The position numbers and the translations under genes were made by a program. This document shows, in pieces, positions 53,756 through 63,251 of a DNA stretch of 64,000 nucleotides. Below the pieces are notes generated by a model. It was given only the letters and a program-made list of their open reading frames with translations, had not been told where the DNA came from and made no database searches. Every line of letters starts with the position of its first letter. Positions within the stretch are counted from its first letter, which is position 1. The stretch is from Idiomarinaceae bacterium HL-53 (lineage in GTDB: Bacteria; Pseudomonadota; Gammaproteobacteria; Enterobacterales; Alteromonadaceae), in NCBI GenBank assembly GCA_001458075.1, contig LN899469.1, forward strand, positions 2,676,022 through 2,740,021, in the 5' to 3' direction.

Positions 53756-55730
53756 ATTCGTACTGCCTGCTCAATCTTTTTCGATTAAACGCTCAGAGCA
53801 GAATAAGTCTGAGTTCCACGTTCGAAGCTCCGCTCTCATGAGAGAGCAACAATGGTACCGCCTCAAGATAAGCGCAAGAAATGCTGCAGCACGAGATTAC
53901 TTGGCAACTGGCAAAACGATAGGACTGGGACAAAACGAAAATTTCCAAACCATTCGTTGCGTAGAAAGGTTAAAAAATGGTGTGGCTCTATGTTTTTATC
54001 GAACAAGCTCGCTAAAAACATTGTCATTAGCCGGCTACCCTAACGGTGATGAAGCGGAATTATGCTTTACAGTAAGCCTTAAACCTATCGTCTCGGTTCA
54101 AGCTATTTTTCATATGATGTGGCATGTGGCAATGAATGCCGAAGCAGCTCAGCAACGAAAAAGCTATATTTTCAGAATTACACGAGCTCGGCAAAAACGG
54201 TCTGGATGGGAGCACGCAAAATACAAACTCATTCAAACCTATCAACCACTGCTTCAGCATCAGCTCAAAGAGAGTGATCAGTACGTTTCATGGGTAAGAG
54301 ATAAAGAGCCCCGATACTTCGAGAAATCGAAACTCTCAGAGACTAAATTAAGAATTAGTTACTATCAGTTGCGTGAGCTCGATCCTCAACGATTGAGCGA
54401 CCATGAGTGGATCATTATAAAACGCAACGATACAGTCTACCGCGAGTCACTGCCATCTTTCCTAAGTTCTCATTTTTCAAAAGAAAACCAGCTCATCTAT
54501 TGGGACCACGATTATCTAAACTCAGATAATGCCCGAGTTCTGCCGCAATTTAAGCCAAACTGGGATCCAACACTTCTATTGCACACGAACTATATTGGTT
54601 CAGCGTTTGCAATCCGTGGGGACTTACTGAAAAGTATACTCACCCAAAAGCCAACATCTCATTACGAATTATTACTCTCTTGTTTAAGCTTAGAGCCAAA
54701 AAAAGTTCAGCATATTCCGTTGATCCTTCAGCATCAGCAACCTGAACTAGAAGCGCTTTCGACTCATGAATTGAAAGCCATTAAACGAGTGGCTCCTGAT
54801 CTATATGGCAATAGTGTCTTAATTCAAGAAATTGAGCATCATGTTCTCAATCAAGCAGTTGCAAGCATAAGCGTCGACCCGAAGGAAAGACCTCTGGTGA
54901 GTATTATTATTCCCACAAGAGATTCTCTCGAGCTCACCCGAAACTGCGTGAATAGCGTATTAGAGAGAACTAGCTACTCAAATTACGAAATATTGATTTT
55001 AGATAACCAGAGCACAGAGCCGGACACGCTGTCTTGGTTCAAAGCGGTGTCTAAGCATGAGAAGGTTCGCGTGATCCGATATAACCACCCATTTAATTAT
55101 TCTGCAATCAATAATTTCGCGGTAACCCAGGCAGCTGGTGAATATGTGTGTCTGTTAAACAATGATACCGAAGTTATTGCGAAAGCCTGGCTATCAAATA
55201 TGCTTTGCGAAGCGCTCAAACCCAATGCTGGGTGCGTTGGGGCAAAGCTTTACTATGCCGACGACACCGTGCAGCATGCAGGTGTCATTCTTGGCTTGTG
55301 GGGACTTGCAGGCCATAGCCACAAGAACTTCTCAAGATTCGAAGCAGGTTATCAAAATAGACTTTTATGTCCACAACAGTACTCGGCCGTTACAGCTGCA
55401 TGTCTGCTTGTTAAAAAAAGTATTTATCAGGAGGTTAGTGGCCTCAACGAAAAGCAATTAACGGTCGCGTTTAACGATGTAGATTTTTGTTTGAAGGTAT
55501 TGAAACGAGGCTACCAAAATTATTGGACGCCTCATGCAGAGCTTTACCACTTTGAATCTAAATCTCGAGGCAAAGAAGACACCCCCGAGAAGAAGGAACG
55601 TGAGTCAAAAGAAGTCGAATTCATGAAATTAGCGTGGTGTGAGTTACTGGAGAGTGACCCAGCCTACCATCGTCATCTCGCTAAAAACGCAGAAGATTTC
55701 TCTCTCAATCTAGAGTTTACTGATTCGTAG
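53748..55730 (+). CDS. GT2 glycosyltransferase with long N-terminal region
   Basis: A 660-residue protein. The GT2 catalytic domain occupies the second half: VSIIIPTRDSLELTRNCVNSVL, ILDNQSTEPDT, YVCLLNNDTEVI (DxD-like), and the acceptor motif VAFNDVDFCLKVLKRGY. The first ~370 residues include a second, degenerate GT2-like part (LIYWDHDYLNSD, FKPNWDPTLLLHTNYIG), as in tandem rhamnosyl/O-antigen GT2 proteins. The ATG at 53748 is used; it overlaps the GT29 stop, so the two are coupled. It converges on the SGNH gene with a 14-base overlap. Confidence 0.82.
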   Translation: MIKFVLPAQSFSIKRSEQNKSEFHVRSSALMREQQWYRLKISARNAAARDYLATGKTIGLGQNENFQTIRCVERLKNGVALCFYRTSSLKTLSLAGYPNGDEAELCFTVSLKPIVSVQAIFHMMWHVAMNAEAAQQRKSYIFRITRARQKRSGWEHAKYKLIQTYQPLLQHQLKESDQYVSWVRDKEPRYFEKSKLSETKLRISYYQLRELDPQRLSDHEWIIIKRNDTVYRESLPSFLSSHFSKENQLIYWDHDYLNSDNARVLPQFKPNWDPTLLLHTNYIGSAFAIRGDLLKSILTQKPTSHYELLLSCLSLEPKKVQHIPLILQHQQPELEALSTHELKAIKRVAPDLYGNSVLIQEIEHHVLNQAVASISVDPKERPLVSIIIPTRDSLELTRNCVNSVLERTSYSNYEILILDNQSTEPDTLSWFKAVSKHEKVRVIRYNHPFNYSAINNFAVTQAAGEYVCLLNNDTEVIAKAWLSNMLCEALKPNAGCVGAKLYYADDTVQHAGVILGLWGLAGHSHKNFSRFEAGYQNRLLCPQQYSAVTAACLLVKKSIYQEVSGLNEKQLTVAFNDVDFCLKVLKRGYQNYWTPHAELYHFESKSRGKEDTPEKKERESKEVEFMKLAWCELLESDPAYHRHLAKNAEDFSLNLEFTDS

Positions 55731-57054
55731 CACTTAAAAGTATTTCACAACACTTTTCCACGACCGGATAACCAGTTTTTGCTGCGAGTGTTGTGGCATA
55801 GGAAAGTAGCTCAGATTGTTTCGCTTCCGTCAAATCTTGGTATTTAGACTTGATCACTGCTCGAATGTCATAATCTACCGATGGAGATCGAACAACATAA
55901 CGCCCGTTCGTTTGACTCAACAAATAATCAGGCTTGAGCATCTCTACTAAATAGGGGTCTACATTTCCGGCTGAGTGAACAAAAACTACTTGGCGGAACA
56001 CGCGAGATAAGTAATCAAACATAGAGTAAGATGAAGACGAACCAAAGATTAATAATCTAGCCTCCTTCAAAGCATCGCCATTCCTCATCACCAACATTCT
56101 TCCAAAGGTCGGTAGTTCGTTGTCAAATTTAAGGAATTTTCTATAGGAGTAATTTGAGAGATAGTACTCCTTATTGCGCACAGGCGGGTATACCTTTACA
56201 CCCAGATCTCCCATTACCCATCGTGGTTTATATTCGTCATCCTCAAAAAGAGAGTGAAGCTTCACAATATCAATTCCAAGACGCTCGCACAGAGCAATAG
56301 CTCCAATTTTTGCGCCATGACAAGTCCAATGTGTGTCAGTCACTCGAAAACTTCTATCTTTCGATGCTCTTAAAGCATCAAGAGGGTAAACACAGGGAAA
56401 ATCATTCGGAATAAGTGCTAGAACGTCCTCAATCACCGTGTTTCGAGCTCGCTTGAGCGGGTGAAACTCTGGAACAACTGCCTCTTTTGAAGGGGCAATT
56501 AGAAGTGCAGCAGGAATCTTATATTTGCTCTGTAAATTCATGAAAGCCTGAAAATACTCACGCCAAGAAGCCTCTGCCTCCAACGTCAGCCGAATATCTC
56601 CAATATGCTGCGCTACACTCTTGTTGGTGTCGTTATCCAGGAATAGCCATTTATTTTTGCCCACAAGAACTTTAAAAGGGCCATCAATCGATAAGTCGAA
56701 CAAAGGCACTAACTCACCACCTGTCGCTACTTCGCGCGCCGAGATAGTCAACGAGCTTGTCTTTGGAAGTAACTTAAAGGAAAAACCTTGTTGTTTTTTT
56801 GAGTGTGCTGAAATGTCTATTTTTCTAGCATACGAAGAGAGGACATCATCCCGCTTCTTATTCAGCGGATACACAGTGTCTTCATCGTCTGAAACAACAA
56901 TTTCATAATCGCTATCAGCCAAGATCCAGCCGGAAAATAACAACCCTTCTTGAATTTCACGAAGTGAATATTTAACTTCTAACGGACTATCCAAATGACA
57001 TTCAAAAAAAGCCGGAAGTTGCACTTCATGCTTAGTAACGGAAATCGTGTACAT
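55717..57054 (-). CDS. AlgX/AlgJ-like SGNH polysaccharide O-acetyltransferase domain protein
   Basis: A 445-residue protein. Residues ~125-380 fit the AlgX/AlgJ SGNH fold: KNKWLFLDND at the start, the Asp-His pair in VTDTHWTCHGA (~239), and the Ser block LLIFGSSSSYSMFDYLSRVF (~338). Such proteins pass acetyl groups to alginate or cellulose in the periplasm. Here no signal peptide or membrane helix is visible, so it may act in the cytoplasm or need another route. The N-terminal ~120 residues are a beta-rich unassigned domain. It starts 8 bases after the preceding GT gene, so it is the last gene of that operon. Confidence 0.72.
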   Translation of the reverse strand: MYTISVTKHEVQLPAFFECHLDSPLEVKYSLREIQEGLLFSGWILADSDYEIVVSDDEDTVYPLNKKRDDVLSSYARKIDISAHSKKQQGFSFKLLPKTSSLTISAREVATGGELVPLFDLSIDGPFKVLVGKNKWLFLDNDTNKSVAQHIGDIRLTLEAEASWREYFQAFMNLQSKYKIPAALLIAPSKEAVVPEFHPLKRARNTVIEDVLALIPNDFPCVYPLDALRASKDRSFRVTDTHWTCHGAKIGAIALCERLGIDIVKLHSLFEDDEYKPRWVMGDLGVKVYPPVRNKEYYLSNYSYRKFLKFDNELPTFGRMLVMRNGDALKEARLLIFGSSSSYSMFDYLSRVFRQVVFVHSAGNVDPYLVEMLKPDYLLSQTNGRYVVRSPSVDYDIRAVIKSKYQDLTEAKQSELLSYATTLAAKTGYPVVEKCCEILLSATNQ

Positions 57055-57062
57055 CGAGCCTA

Positions 57063-59876
57063 CTATCCTATTATTCTTTTTATGAAGCGCTGCAACTTTG
57101 CTTCCATTTCTGATGCTGCATATTGATTCGAAAAATTGCGGCTTTCTATGATTCGCGGTGAATATAAATGAGGCGCGTTCAAAACGTCTTTTAACGCCGA
57201 AATGACCGCCTGAGGATCTTGCCTTTTTACCAGAATGCCGCGTTCGTTGCTAATCAAATCAGAAAGCGCTCCCCATTCGTAACAAATCGCCAGTCTTCCC
57301 GCAGCCATCGCTTCTAGAACTGTTCTACCAAATGATTCTGCAAAGTGAGACAAGTTAAGCAAAACATCAATCTCCTTGAAAGCGAATTTCGGATCATCTA
57401 CGTAACCGTGGATAGCTATATTACCTAAGCCGGAATTTGCCTCTAATAACTGAGTTAATTCTTCAGTTTTTGGACCAAACAAGTGAAACTGTATATTTGG
57501 GTTTTCACTGAACGCTTTTGCAATACTAAAGAAGTCCTGAATTCCCTTCTTCAATAAGTTACTACTCACCATTCCGACCCTAAGAGGTGCTTTCAGTTCG
57601 GAAACAGGCAGTTCCATGAGCTGTTCAGGAACGGCATTCGGCAGTACAATTCCTTCAGGATAACCTTGCAAGTATCGGTATACTAATTCCGAATTCGCAA
57701 TGAAAAAATCTACATTCGTGTGTATATGCTCTCTAATCGTGTCCGGAGATGCGGCCAGCGCTCGACAAAGTTCGGGATCATGCTCTGGAAGTTCCCGAGC
57801 ATGCATGAGCGAGGGTATATTCAAATTCTTTGCCGCGATAAACGGTTCCCACAATACGATGGTATTTACATAAATTAATTTTGCTCGCGTCTCCGAAAAA
57901 AAACTCTCAAGTGCTTGAATACAGGATATCTCTGGAGTCCTGTTACTACGCCACCAAACCATGGGCACAAACATAACTTGGCAAGCGAATTGCCTTATCT
58001 CGTCAACGTAGGTTGCCGACTTTGCTGACGGGAGAATTACATGCACATCAAACGATGAGGAGAGCATTTCTAACGTATCGAGAAAGCTTCTTTCCGCACC
58101 AAATAAATAATCCGAAACCTGATGCCCTACGGCAATAATCTGCGGTCTTTCCTCATGAACAGCCCGCTCTCCTTTCTCAACAATGGGCAGCAACCCTTGA
58201 TAAATGGCCAAAGCCTCGGACGCTTTCAATTTTGGAAATGCCCTACTTACAGCACTGGTACTCATAAGCGGTCCAGGCTCACGCCCTTCAAAGCGCCCAA
58301 ATCGCCAATAATGCTCGAACGCATTTTGTTTTGCTTGCGCTACATCGGGATTATTTCGCAAATACCAGCGTTCATCAAAATAAGGAGACATTTTAGCGTT
58401 AAGTTTCAGGTTACTGTCCTGTTGTTGCTCATTACCTGTACACATGAACGGAGGAATCGGAAAAGGCCGAACAGCGGGTGTTTGCTCTAAAAACAAATCT
58501 GATGACTGGCTGTGCCATCGCTTTGAGCACTTATGATACTCAGCCCGCGGGCCAAAGAAATGAGTGCGTAATGAGGTTTGTGAAGCTTGCGTTAAAGCAC
58601 CTGAACTCGCTCTGCTGAGACCAAGCGGAATGCCTGGGTGAACATCTTCGATAGCAGCAGTTCCATACACAGCTTGTATCCGCTCCAAATACTCTGTGTC
58701 TCCAGCCATTTTTACACAGTCCCAGAAACCCAGCTTCTTAAACACTTCTCTCGTAAACATAAGTGAAGAGACATTGCGCTTAATCCAAGAGTTTTCTGTT
58801 CTCCAATTCCATGGCTGCAACTCATTTGTTAATCGAATGTGGTAACTAATAGAAGCTTTCGCATGTCTGCTCTTTTCTATAGCCTTTACTTGCTGAGCTA
58901 TTTTTTGGGGGTGCGCCCAGTCGTCAGCATCAAGCACTGTAACGTAGCTTCCAGAAGACGCAGCTACCCCTACATTTCGCGCATTGTATGCACCGCTATT
59001 ATCAGTCTGAGGAATGATTTTTATATTTCTATTTTGGCTCGCAATTGCCTCAACGACACGTAAACTCTCATCTGTTGAAGCGTCATCTACAACAATGATT
59101 TCAATCGCCTGCCAAGTTTGCTGCTCTATGCTCGCTATTGCTTGAGCGATCGTATCCTGCGCGTTGAAACATGGGATAATGACTGAAACAAGGCTTTGAG
59201 TGCGACGCTGTACCTGCAGCTTAAATCTATCGACGATAGAATTATCGCGGCCCCTTGATGAGAGCCCGTTAAAGCCTCTATCCTCATTAAGTAAAAAACC
59301 TGTTAATCCTGCACCTTGATATGTATTTGTCAGCCTAGTAATTACTTCATCACTCACTACAACTTTCTGGTCTGAGCCAGCGGCGATCGCCAACTCAGCA
59401 AAGAGTGCATCCCAAACAGAAATTTCACTTGCCTCATTTAGATATTCATAGGCAGAGTCCCACTGCCTGGTCTCAAGCAATATTTGCAAATATAATAACT
59501 GCGGAGCGGAAGGCTGAATAAACAGCCAAAATGAATGTTCAGGTTCGGGGAGTTCAGACAAATACTTAGAAGCATACTCCCACTTTCCGAGGCTCCCGTA
59601 CCATCGAGCCAAAGCCCAACGAGCAAGCCATCGCTCGTAGTTCAATTGACTAGAATTGATAAGTGAACGAAGCTTAAATTCTGCGGCGTCATGCGCATCA
59701 CTGAACCAAAAGTCTCGTTCATAATCTAGCGCCTGGGAATAGGCCGGTTGACGCCCTTCTGCATGTCCAAATTTGCAAAAATGCTCCCACGGGTCAACGC
59801 CCGCAGCATTCACATCCGAGTTTTGTTCAAGATACCACTCGGCATCAAACAAAAATCGAAATGCCTCATACTGCAT
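57063..59876 (-). CDS. bifunctional GT2-GT4 glycosyltransferase with WYL-NPDVA repeats
   Basis: A 937-residue protein. Order: a repeat FLFDAEWYLEQNSDVNAAGVDPWEHF with GHAEGRQP near the N-terminus, a GT2 domain (~235-440; VIIPCFNAQDTIAQAIASIEQ and VLDADDWAHP), a second repeat (FDERWYLRNNPDVAQAK, GRFEGREP) near 515, and a GT4 domain (~580-937; FGAERSFLDTLEML, LRVGMVSSNLLKKG, ESFGRTVLEAMAAGRLAI). It could add two sugars in sequence. The ATG at 59876 overlaps the upstream ATP-grasp gene by 11 bases; the frame is open to a GTG at 59894. It belongs to the five-gene minus-strand operon. Confidence 0.85.
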   Translation of the reverse strand: MQYEAFRFLFDAEWYLEQNSDVNAAGVDPWEHFCKFGHAEGRQPAYSQALDYERDFWFSDAHDAAEFKLRSLINSSQLNYERWLARWALARWYGSLGKWEYASKYLSELPEPEHSFWLFIQPSAPQLLYLQILLETRQWDSAYEYLNEASEISVWDALFAELAIAAGSDQKVVVSDEVITRLTNTYQGAGLTGFLLNEDRGFNGLSSRGRDNSIVDRFKLQVQRRTQSLVSVIIPCFNAQDTIAQAIASIEQQTWQAIEIIVVDDASTDESLRVVEAIASQNRNIKIIPQTDNSGAYNARNVGVAASSGSYVTVLDADDWAHPQKIAQQVKAIEKSRHAKASISYHIRLTNELQPWNWRTENSWIKRNVSSLMFTREVFKKLGFWDCVKMAGDTEYLERIQAVYGTAAIEDVHPGIPLGLSRASSGALTQASQTSLRTHFFGPRAEYHKCSKRWHSQSSDLFLEQTPAVRPFPIPPFMCTGNEQQQDSNLKLNAKMSPYFDERWYLRNNPDVAQAKQNAFEHYWRFGRFEGREPGPLMSTSAVSRAFPKLKASEALAIYQGLLPIVEKGERAVHEERPQIIAVGHQVSDYLFGAERSFLDTLEMLSSSFDVHVILPSAKSATYVDEIRQFACQVMFVPMVWWRSNRTPEISCIQALESFFSETRAKLIYVNTIVLWEPFIAAKNLNIPSLMHARELPEHDPELCRALAASPDTIREHIHTNVDFFIANSELVYRYLQGYPEGIVLPNAVPEQLMELPVSELKAPLRVGMVSSNLLKKGIQDFFSIAKAFSENPNIQFHLFGPKTEELTQLLEANSGLGNIAIHGYVDDPKFAFKEIDVLLNLSHFAESFGRTVLEAMAAGRLAICYEWGALSDLISNERGILVKRQDPQAVISALKDVLNAPHLYSPRIIESRNFSNQYAASEMEAKLQRFIKRIIG

Positions 59877-61017
59877 TCGGGTCGTACTCCACACCTGGCT
59901 TTAAATAATCACGCAATGCTCCCCAACTCTTCGACAATTGTCTTTGAACTGCAACTTCTTTGGGGGTTTGCGCATTATTAGCAAAACGGTCATGTAGCTC
60001 AGACATCCTTAGAGCTCCGCGACTACCATTATTAAAAGCGACACTACTCAAGGTGCTATAAAGTTTCGTGTCAGGCAATTGCAAAGCACGTACTTCTTCT
60101 AGTGAAAGTGAATTAATGAGTCCACTAAACTGGCTTGCAGGGTCAGATGGATAAGCCGAATCAGGTACAGATTCACCTTTCAAATCTTTTTCAGCAAGAG
60201 TCATTAGTGAATCAAAATAATCGAGCTTTGCATGTGAGAAAATAAATTTTCGCTTGTGAGGTCCGCCAGGAGAGAAGGTGAATTCACCGAACATTGGCCC
60301 CTTTACTGAATCATAGAGATCAATGCGAACCATGGGTGCATCGGTATCTTGTGCTAATTTGAGAGCCCACCAAGCAAGCTCAGCAGCTGCTCTCGGTATT
60401 ACCGGCACAATGCCGGTTTCCTCTTCCTTATTAAAGTAATAGTCTGGTCCCACTCGCAATGGCCGAAATGCACCGTCTAATATAGCCAAACGAGAGGGAG
60501 AGGTATTTCTATCATTCAATGTAATGAAACCAATTCGGTTTCTAAAAACATAAAATTTATAGTCGAATGGAATTTCACCAATCAGCTGAGGCCCTTGAAT
60601 AAACTCTTCAAGAATCCAAAATTTTTCTTTATGTGAAAATGTACCTGCCACTTTTTTTTGAATATTTCGAATTTGTTGAAGTGACATCGTTTGTAACGAC
60701 ATGTGCTCGAAATAAAGCCCCGGAGCAACCCGTTCAAGCAGCATTACACCGCGAGCAGACCATCCCTTGCCATACTTTAAAACGACCCTTAAACCCAAAT
60801 CATCATGCGTGAGAGCATCCATATCATGAACAATTTTGTACTGTTCTGCAGCCGTTAACCCTCTCTTTTTAGCATGTTCATTCGCATATAATTTATTCGA
60901 AAATTTCTTGCGTAACGGAGTACCACGCTCATGAAATTCAGCCGCAACAAATTTAAGGAATTTAGATTCCGCATCACTGCGATTAAAACCAGGTAATTCC
61001 CTTACTTTCAAAGCCAT
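59866..61017 (-). CDS. TupA-like ATP-grasp ligase (copy 1)
   Basis: A 383-residue ATP-grasp protein of the TupA-like group, named for teichuronopeptide synthesis. It shows VLKYGKGWSARGVMLLE, WILEEFIQGPQLIGEIPFDYKFYVF (the adenine/ATP region), and the metal-binding MVRIDLYDSVKGPMFGEFTFSPGG. Members are thought to form amide bonds between amino acids and uronic acids on surface glycans. The substrate here is unknown. The ATG overlaps the upstream GT2 stop by one base (TGATG). A paralogue lies at 63252-64000. Confidence 0.82.
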   Translation of the reverse strand: MALKVRELPGFNRSDAESKFLKFVAAEFHERGTPLRKKFSNKLYANEHAKKRGLTAAEQYKIVHDMDALTHDDLGLRVVLKYGKGWSARGVMLLERVAPGLYFEHMSLQTMSLQQIRNIQKKVAGTFSHKEKFWILEEFIQGPQLIGEIPFDYKFYVFRNRIGFITLNDRNTSPSRLAILDGAFRPLRVGPDYYFNKEEETGIVPVIPRAAAELAWWALKLAQDTDAPMVRIDLYDSVKGPMFGEFTFSPGGPHKRKFIFSHAKLDYFDSLMTLAEKDLKGESVPDSAYPSDPASQFSGLINSLSLEEVRALQLPDTKLYSTLSSVAFNNGSRGALRMSELHDRFANNAQTPKEVAVQRQLSKSWGALRDYLKPGVEYDPNAV

Positions 61018-62348
61018 CAATCCGTCTCTCTCTCTACTATTTCTCTGAACACTGCTTCACACTGCTGCACCAACAGGGAGTCACTTACACGCGCCGCCTC
61101 TAACCCTGTTAAATATTCGTTCACATCCTTCGTCAGGGGTAAACTATCCACTACATGCTCAAGCAAACGGGTGTCAACCACCCAAATTTTACTCACTGCT
61201 ACCGTGTCACCGCCATGGGTAAATTGAATGGCTAACTCTTGCATAAGCTTAAATGTGTTGCTACTCACAGGAGCGCCCGTCCAGCCATTAAAATAAGGCC
61301 AATGAAATAGCAAAACCGATAGCCCTTGTTCGTGTTTTTCTCGAATTCGTAATAAGACTTCTGCTAAGTTCTTATTCTCATCTGTGAAATTATCGACTAC
61401 CAGTAAATCAAATTGCTCAGCTCGGCTTCGCGTGTTCCCCAGTGGCACCGGAAACTCTCTGCTACCCTCTATCAAAACGTGGTTCTGCGAATTCTCATGC
61501 CACCATCGAGCCGCTTCACGATACATGCGGCGCAATCCGAAATGTATGGTCTTTACATGGGTCATTTTTGTGCGCGTCAGAGACGTGTCATCAGATAACG
61601 CAAAAGAAAGCGGAGTATTCTTCAACACGAATAAAATAGAGTCAAAGCCATAGTGTTTTTCTAATCGCCACAGAAATTCACTATCGCCTGCTACATTCAC
61701 AGTATCCCAATATCCAATTTCGTCTAATACGGAGCGGCGAATGAGGGCAGAAGAATGGTTCTTTTCTAAAAAAGACTCATTTAAGAACCATGACCCCACA
61801 AAGTTCAGTTCTCTGGTCACGCGCACCCAGAAACTAACACTTGCCATTTTCTCAGGAGCTAATTCCAAAACCTGAACCATTTTTTCAAGCTTCTGCGGGT
61901 GCGACCAATCATCGCTATCGTGAACGGTTACGTACTCTCCGGTAGCAGCTTTCATTCCGCGGTTGCGGGAAGGGTACGCGCCTAAATTCACCTCGTTGCG
62001 AAGTAAGCGAACACGGCTATCTCGAGCTTCATAAAGAGTGACTACGGCAGCGGTTTCATCCGTGCTGAAATCGTCGACCACAATCACTTCAATATTGCGC
62101 CATGTTTGGTTTAGAATGCTATCTAACGCAATGTGAATTGTAGATTCCGCATTGTAAGCAGGAATCACCACACTAATCTTGGAGGCCTGGGTATCGACTT
62201 GGGGTTTTCCTTGCCACAGATACCCAATATTCTCTAGGGTAAGCGGAGCTTCTTCGTTTTGGCAAGTTATGCCTGTCAAGCCGTCCATGAGGAACACATC
62301 GTTTATATACCGAAGCCGCTCATGAACACGTTCGGGTTGTTCACTCAA
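61017..62348 (-). CDS. GT2 glycosyltransferase
   Basis: A 443-residue protein with a GT-A domain at ~55-290: SVVIPAYNAESTIHIALDSILNQTW, VIVVDDFSTDETA, VTVHDSDDWSHPQKL and SEFLWRLEKHYG. The last ~150 residues (FDLLVVDNFTDENKNLAEVLL, LLFHWPYFNGWTGAPVS) form an extra domain that resembles a truncated GT4 Rossmann part. The N-terminal ~50 residues are unassigned. The GT2 part is close in sequence to that of the 57-60 kb gene, so the two are likely paralogues. It begins 11 bases after the repeat protein gene ends. Confidence 0.85.
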   Translation of the reverse strand: MSEQPERVHERLRYINDVFLMDGLTGITCQNEEAPLTLENIGYLWQGKPQVDTQASKISVVIPAYNAESTIHIALDSILNQTWRNIEVIVVDDFSTDETAAVVTLYEARDSRVRLLRNEVNLGAYPSRNRGMKAATGEYVTVHDSDDWSHPQKLEKMVQVLELAPEKMASVSFWVRVTRELNFVGSWFLNESFLEKNHSSALIRRSVLDEIGYWDTVNVAGDSEFLWRLEKHYGFDSILFVLKNTPLSFALSDDTSLTRTKMTHVKTIHFGLRRMYREAARWWHENSQNHVLIEGSREFPVPLGNTRSRAEQFDLLVVDNFTDENKNLAEVLLRIREKHEQGLSVLLFHWPYFNGWTGAPVSSNTFKLMQELAIQFTHGGDTVAVSKIWVVDTRLLEHVVDSLPLTKDVNEYLTGLEAARVSDSLLVQQCEAVFREIVERETD

Positions 62349-62359
62349 CGCATTCGCTT

Positions 62360-63160
62360 TTAAGAAAAGCGTTTCTCGTTTAGTGGCGAGAACCAGTCTT
62401 CATCTTCGAGTATCTCCTCGAGCGCATCGAACTCACCTTTGAGTGTTAAACATTTTGCTAACCCCACACCCATTTGTTTCGTGGCTCGCCCGTTCTTGCC
62501 GATCATCACCTGAATATTATTTTGTGCGGTTTCAATATCACCATGCGCATAATACCAACGAGCAAGATACCAATGCGCCCTAACTTGTACCGCTCTGCGA
62601 CCTTCCGTAGCGAGCCTTTCAATTTCTCGAAGCGCTTGCTCAGAGTAGCCAGACCAGAGCTTCTCTCGATAATATTCTAGTGTCACAAAAGTATTACCAA
62701 GCGGATTCGCAACATCGAATGGCTTGGGCAAACGCCCTTCTCTCTCGCCATTGAGAATAAAGTGAATTAGAGGATTCATGCCCGCTTGTGCGACATCTGG
62801 GTACTCTTCAAAATACCAATTTGAATCAAATTGCAGGCTCGGATTAAACCCCTTAAATCCGCCATACATTAAGTAATGGAGTGCAGGGTCATGTGACAAC
62901 TCGGATTGAGAGAGTTCGTCCTCGTAGGTTTCAGCATACCATTCAGCATCAAACCACACTGAGTTTCTAAGAATCTCAGCATGTTTATTATTGGAGGAAG
63001 TATTCTTTCCCTTGCTACGATTCCGTATGAGACGATTAAGCCTCCCAAACAAGCCTGCGCTATCAGATTTTTGGGCATCAAGTTGTTTGCGAAGCGTTTG
63101 GTTCTCTTTTTCAAGTTGTTCGAGACGTTTCTCCAACGCTTTTTCGTCTAAACTTGCCAC
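62360..63160 (-). CDS. coiled-coil protein with two WY-PDVA repeats
   Basis: A 266-residue protein. The N-terminus is a coiled coil (EKALEKRLEQLEKENQTLRKQLDAQ). Two ~45-residue repeats follow: VWFDAEWYAETYEDEL with LHYLMYGGFKGFNP, and FDSNWYFEEYPDVAQAGMNPLIHFILNG with EREGRLP. A tetratricopeptide-like helical C-terminus (HWYLARWYYAHGDIETAQNNIQ) completes it. No catalytic domain is seen. The same repeat is attached to GT domains in the 57-60 kb gene, so this protein may scaffold glycosyltransferases. It starts with GTG. Confidence 0.7.
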   Translation of the reverse strand: MASLDEKALEKRLEQLEKENQTLRKQLDAQKSDSAGLFGRLNRLIRNRSKGKNTSSNNKHAEILRNSVWFDAEWYAETYEDELSQSELSHDPALHYLMYGGFKGFNPSLQFDSNWYFEEYPDVAQAGMNPLIHFILNGEREGRLPKPFDVANPLGNTFVTLEYYREKLWSGYSEQALREIERLATEGRRAVQVRAHWYLARWYYAHGDIETAQNNIQVMIGKNGRATKQMGVGLAKCLTLKGEFDALEEILEDEDWFSPLNEKRFS

Positions 63161-63251
63161 AATTATGCGTCGCTACCTTTTAAAAGTTCTCTACAACGTT
63201 CCCAATTTTTTCCTAATTGCATTAGCAGTTCTCTTTTTACGACCGACTTTT

